From positions 1-41,218 of IMG/VR virus record IMGVR_UViG_3300020416_000016: a stretch of DNA of 41,218 bases. One strand, given 5' to 3'. This DNA is from a virus. The notes under the pieces were generated by a model. That model searched no databases, was not told where the DNA came from, and saw nothing but the letters and a program-made list of their open reading frames with translations. This document shows, one piece after another, positions 39,722 to 41,218 of this stretch; within the stretch, counting starts at the first letter, position 1, and each line of letters opens with the position of its first letter. Made by a program: the position numbers and the translations under genes.

Positions 39722-40177
39722 ATGACAGATGAAGTGACAAAAGATGTAAATAAACCAGAGGAAGAGAAGAAGAAAGGTATATTTGCTAAGGCAAAAGATG
39801 CTATTCTTCCCGACCCTGAAGAACAGGCAGCGATCATTTCTACAATGGTCAGAATCACAGTCCTGGCCTGGTCTGGAGGCATATTAACTTTAAATTATGT
39901 TGCCATACCTGGTGTCCCTCAACAGAAAATAGATCCGACATTTATAGCTTCGGTTTTTACAGGAGTTTTAGCTAGCTTCGGAATTCAGACAGCATCTAAG
40001 AAAGGTGATGGTACTATGAAGATGGACAAGAACGGCAACTCAATTAATGGTGGTGCTGTTACTAAAAAAGATATTGAGCAGATCATAGCAAACGCTGGAC
40101 CTACTCAAACAATAAGAGTTGAACAAGCTCCTTTAAAGATTGTCACAGTCGCTGACGATAAAAAATATACATTATAA
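39722..40177 (+). CDS. Two-helix membrane protein, possible holin-like (151 aa)
   Basis: I chose ATG 39722 (MTDEVTKDVNKPEEEKKKGIF) over an ATG inside the upstream gene because a late promoter box lies 23 bases before it. An acidic N-terminus is followed by two hydrophobic segments (about 45-62, RITVLAWSGGILTLNYVA, and 77-92, IASVFTGVLASFGIQT) and a polar C-terminal domain (about 95-151). The two-helix, mixed-charge design would suit a class II-type holin or an inner-membrane anchor, but this is only composition. Confidence 0.55.
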   Translation: MTDEVTKDVNKPEEEKKKGIFAKAKDAILPDPEEQAAIISTMVRITVLAWSGGILTLNYVAIPGVPQQKIDPTFIASVFTGVLASFGIQTASKKGDGTMKMDKNGNSINGGAVTKKDIEQIIANAGPTQTIRVEQAPLKIVTVADDKKYTL

Positions 40178-40183
40178 AAAATC

Positions 40184-40456
40184 ATGCAAAAACTAGTAAA
40201 TGTACTTGCTATTGCGTCTACTGTTGTATCTGCTTCCGTTGTCGGTGGTGGGTTATACGTATATCTCAATAGAGCATCCATCATTGATGGAATTAAATCT
40301 CAGGCTATGGAAGCAGTTACTGGATCTCTTGGGGGTCTAGGTGGTGCTGGTGCAGCAGGAATAGGTGGTGGTTCACTTCCTATAGGAACTAATGATCTCT
40401 CTCCTGATGCTCCTCAAGCAGATCCAAAATCTCCTCAGGCTCTTAAACCATTCTAA
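40184..40456 (+). CDS. Small anchored protein with glycine/proline-rich tail (90 aa)
   Basis: The N-terminal hydrophobic helix (VNVLAIASTVVSASVVGGGLYVYL, about 4-27, shown in part) could be a signal anchor. A Gly/Ala-rich stretch (GGLGGAGAAGIGGGSLPIG) and a Pro/Asp-rich end (SPDAPQADPKSPQ) follow. No family is known. It ends in an ATG overlap with the next gene (TAATG). Confidence 0.55.
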   Translation: MQKLVNVLAIASTVVSASVVGGGLYVYLNRASIIDGIKSQAMEAVTGSLGGLGGAGAAGIGGGSLPIGTNDLSPDAPQADPKSPQALKPF

Positions 40457-40710
40457 TGGACATCCAGAAGATTACTTCTACTGGTACAGCAATTGCTGTA
40501 ATAGGTACTGGTTCAGTGGTTGGTGGCAATTATGCCATCGACCAAGCAACTGGTGGACCAGAGAAGAGAATCAGGGCAAAGCAATCAGAACTTCAACTCA
40601 TAATAAGAGAAGAAGTTCGTAGTGCTCTAGCAGAGATGCTACCTAAGAGTACTGGAGATGTAGTAAGACAACAAAAACCTACTGATTATAGACAGGAAGT
40701 TCCTAAATGA
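40456..40710 (+). CDS. Small membrane-associated protein (84 aa)
   Basis: A hydrophobic, Gly-rich segment near the start (TGTAIAVIGTGSVVGGNYAI, about 9-28) resembles that of the preceding gene, suggesting a related pair. A charged helix follows (KQSELQLIIREEVRSALAEML) with a polar tail. Function is unknown. It ends in an ATGA overlap with the last gene. Confidence 0.55.
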   Translation: MDIQKITSTGTAIAVIGTGSVVGGNYAIDQATGGPEKRIRAKQSELQLIIREEVRSALAEMLPKSTGDVVRQQKPTDYRQEVPK

Positions 40711-41218
40711 TATGGCATCATATCAATGATATTCATAGCATAAGTGTGAATACATATCCCATAAATCGGAATGTGTATTACATTGCAGATGTTAATATCA
40801 GAAATGAAATACCAAACATCTATACTCCTAAGTGGATGACAACACAACCTAATGTTGATTACTTGGTTCCACCAGTAGTAGTTAACATTGGGAATCCTGT
40901 TGTGGATATGCCTGGTTGTGTGAAGGCACATAAGGATAACAAGACTCATAAGAATAACATACCAAATGATAAGGATCTTGTGAAGAATGATGAGGGTGAG
41001 GTAATGACACTATGCCCTGATGGAACTTACCCTGCATATTCTGCAATGAATTATGAACCAGATCAGTTAACAATTACAAGAGAAACAGAAGCACCACCAG
41101 TTGCACCTCCACCAGAGCCAGATATTACTACACCAGAGACCCCAGAGATACCTAAAACAAAAGAAGAAATAGAATGTCCTGGCCCAACATCTCTACGTAT
41201 TGGTGCAATAGGGCCTAG
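40707..41218 (+). CDS. Proline-rich virion structural-type protein, 3' end cut by window
   Basis: An open frame runs from ATG 40707 to the window edge (170 codons, no stop). The N-terminus is beta-rich (VYYIADVNIRNEI), followed by VDYLVPPVVVNIGNPVVDMPG, a Lys/Asn/Asp stretch (KAHKDNKTHKNN) and a LCPDGTYPAYSAMNYEPDQL segment, then a long proline-rich linker (APPVAPPPEPDITTPETPEIP) and the start of another domain. I recall similar proteins as cyanophage virion structural proteins. It overlaps the preceding stop by 4 bases (ATGA). Confidence 0.62.
   Translation, partial: MIWHHINDIHSISVNTYPINRNVYYIADVNIRNEIPNIYTPKWMTTQPNVDYLVPPVVVNIGNPVVDMPGCVKAHKDNKTHKNNIPNDKDLVKNDEGEVMTLCPDGTYPAYSAMNYEPDQLTITRETEAPPVAPPPEPDITTPETPEIPKTKEEIECPGPTSLRIGAIGP

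Noticed and set aside
1-41218. tRNA genes, rRNA, CRISPR arrays, insertion sequences, integrase or attachment sites
   Set aside because: No cloverleaf with a T-loop GGTTCRA-type motif, no regularly spaced repeats, and no transposase or integrase frames were seen by eye.

Overview
The window is a piece of a T4-like myovirus genome, most likely a marine cyanophage infecting Synechococcus or Prochlorococcus. All recognisable genes lie on the + strand, are AT-rich and are packed with start/stop overlaps of the ATGA or TAATG type. The T4 replication core (gp62, RegA, gp43, UvsX, gp41, gp61, NrdA, NrdB) sits beside genes typical of marine cyanophages: purN, hsp20, a MazG-type pyrophosphohydrolase, talC, Ycf35/DUF1257 with DUF2997, and 2-oxoglutarate/Fe(II) oxygenases. 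No gene for a photosystem protein, tRNA, rRNA, CRISPR array or insertion sequence was seen, and no gene-free stretch exceeds 300 bases.

Layout. 1-1396: purN among very small ORFs, three of them membrane peptides. 1335-9343: replication and nucleotide control (clamp-loader subunit gp62, RegA, Hsp20, three tandem Sm-like paralogues, polymerase, a 59-aa ORF, UvsX, gp41, MazG-like). 9366-12887: a large unknown protein with weak nuclease-like motifs, a ligase-like nucleotidyltransferase (K-W-D-G) and an NMNAT-like nucleotidylyltransferase. 12884-13932: small proteins, two of which begin with peptides resembling T4 capsid-targeting sequences. 13954-16489: late or structural-type genes behind T4-like late promoters, including an Ig-like virion protein. 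16496-20947: primase and class Ia ribonucleotide reductase. 20944-26413: auxiliary genes (oxygenases, DUF2997, Ycf35, GIY-YIG endonuclease, transaldolase, glutaredoxin, Phd-like antitoxin, a DUF401-like transporter). 26456-39044: five large adhesin or fibre proteins. 39076-41218: another oxygenase, three small membrane proteins and the start of a proline-rich virion protein cut by the window edge.

How the genes fit together. gp62, gp43, gp41, gp61 and UvsX copy and recombine phage DNA, while RegA represses early translation. NrdAB, glutaredoxin, TalC (NADPH and pentose supply), PurN (purines) and MazG feed or police the nucleotide pool. Late genes are marked by NATAAATA boxes at 13081, 13924, 14146, 26409, 32421 and 39691, with a weaker candidate at 22302.

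The most unusual content is in the fibre region. A 1206-aa predicted virion protein combines an I9-like propeptide, a subtilisin-type protease with a plausible D-H-N-S site, a glycine-rich adhesin domain shared with a neighbouring gene, and cupredoxin-like repeats of which only one keeps a complete type-1 copper ligand set. Other notable points are the nuclease-like/ligase-like/nucleotidylyltransferase cassette, the putative capsid-targeted peptides, the triplicated Sm-like genes, and hairpins overlapping ribosome binding sites.
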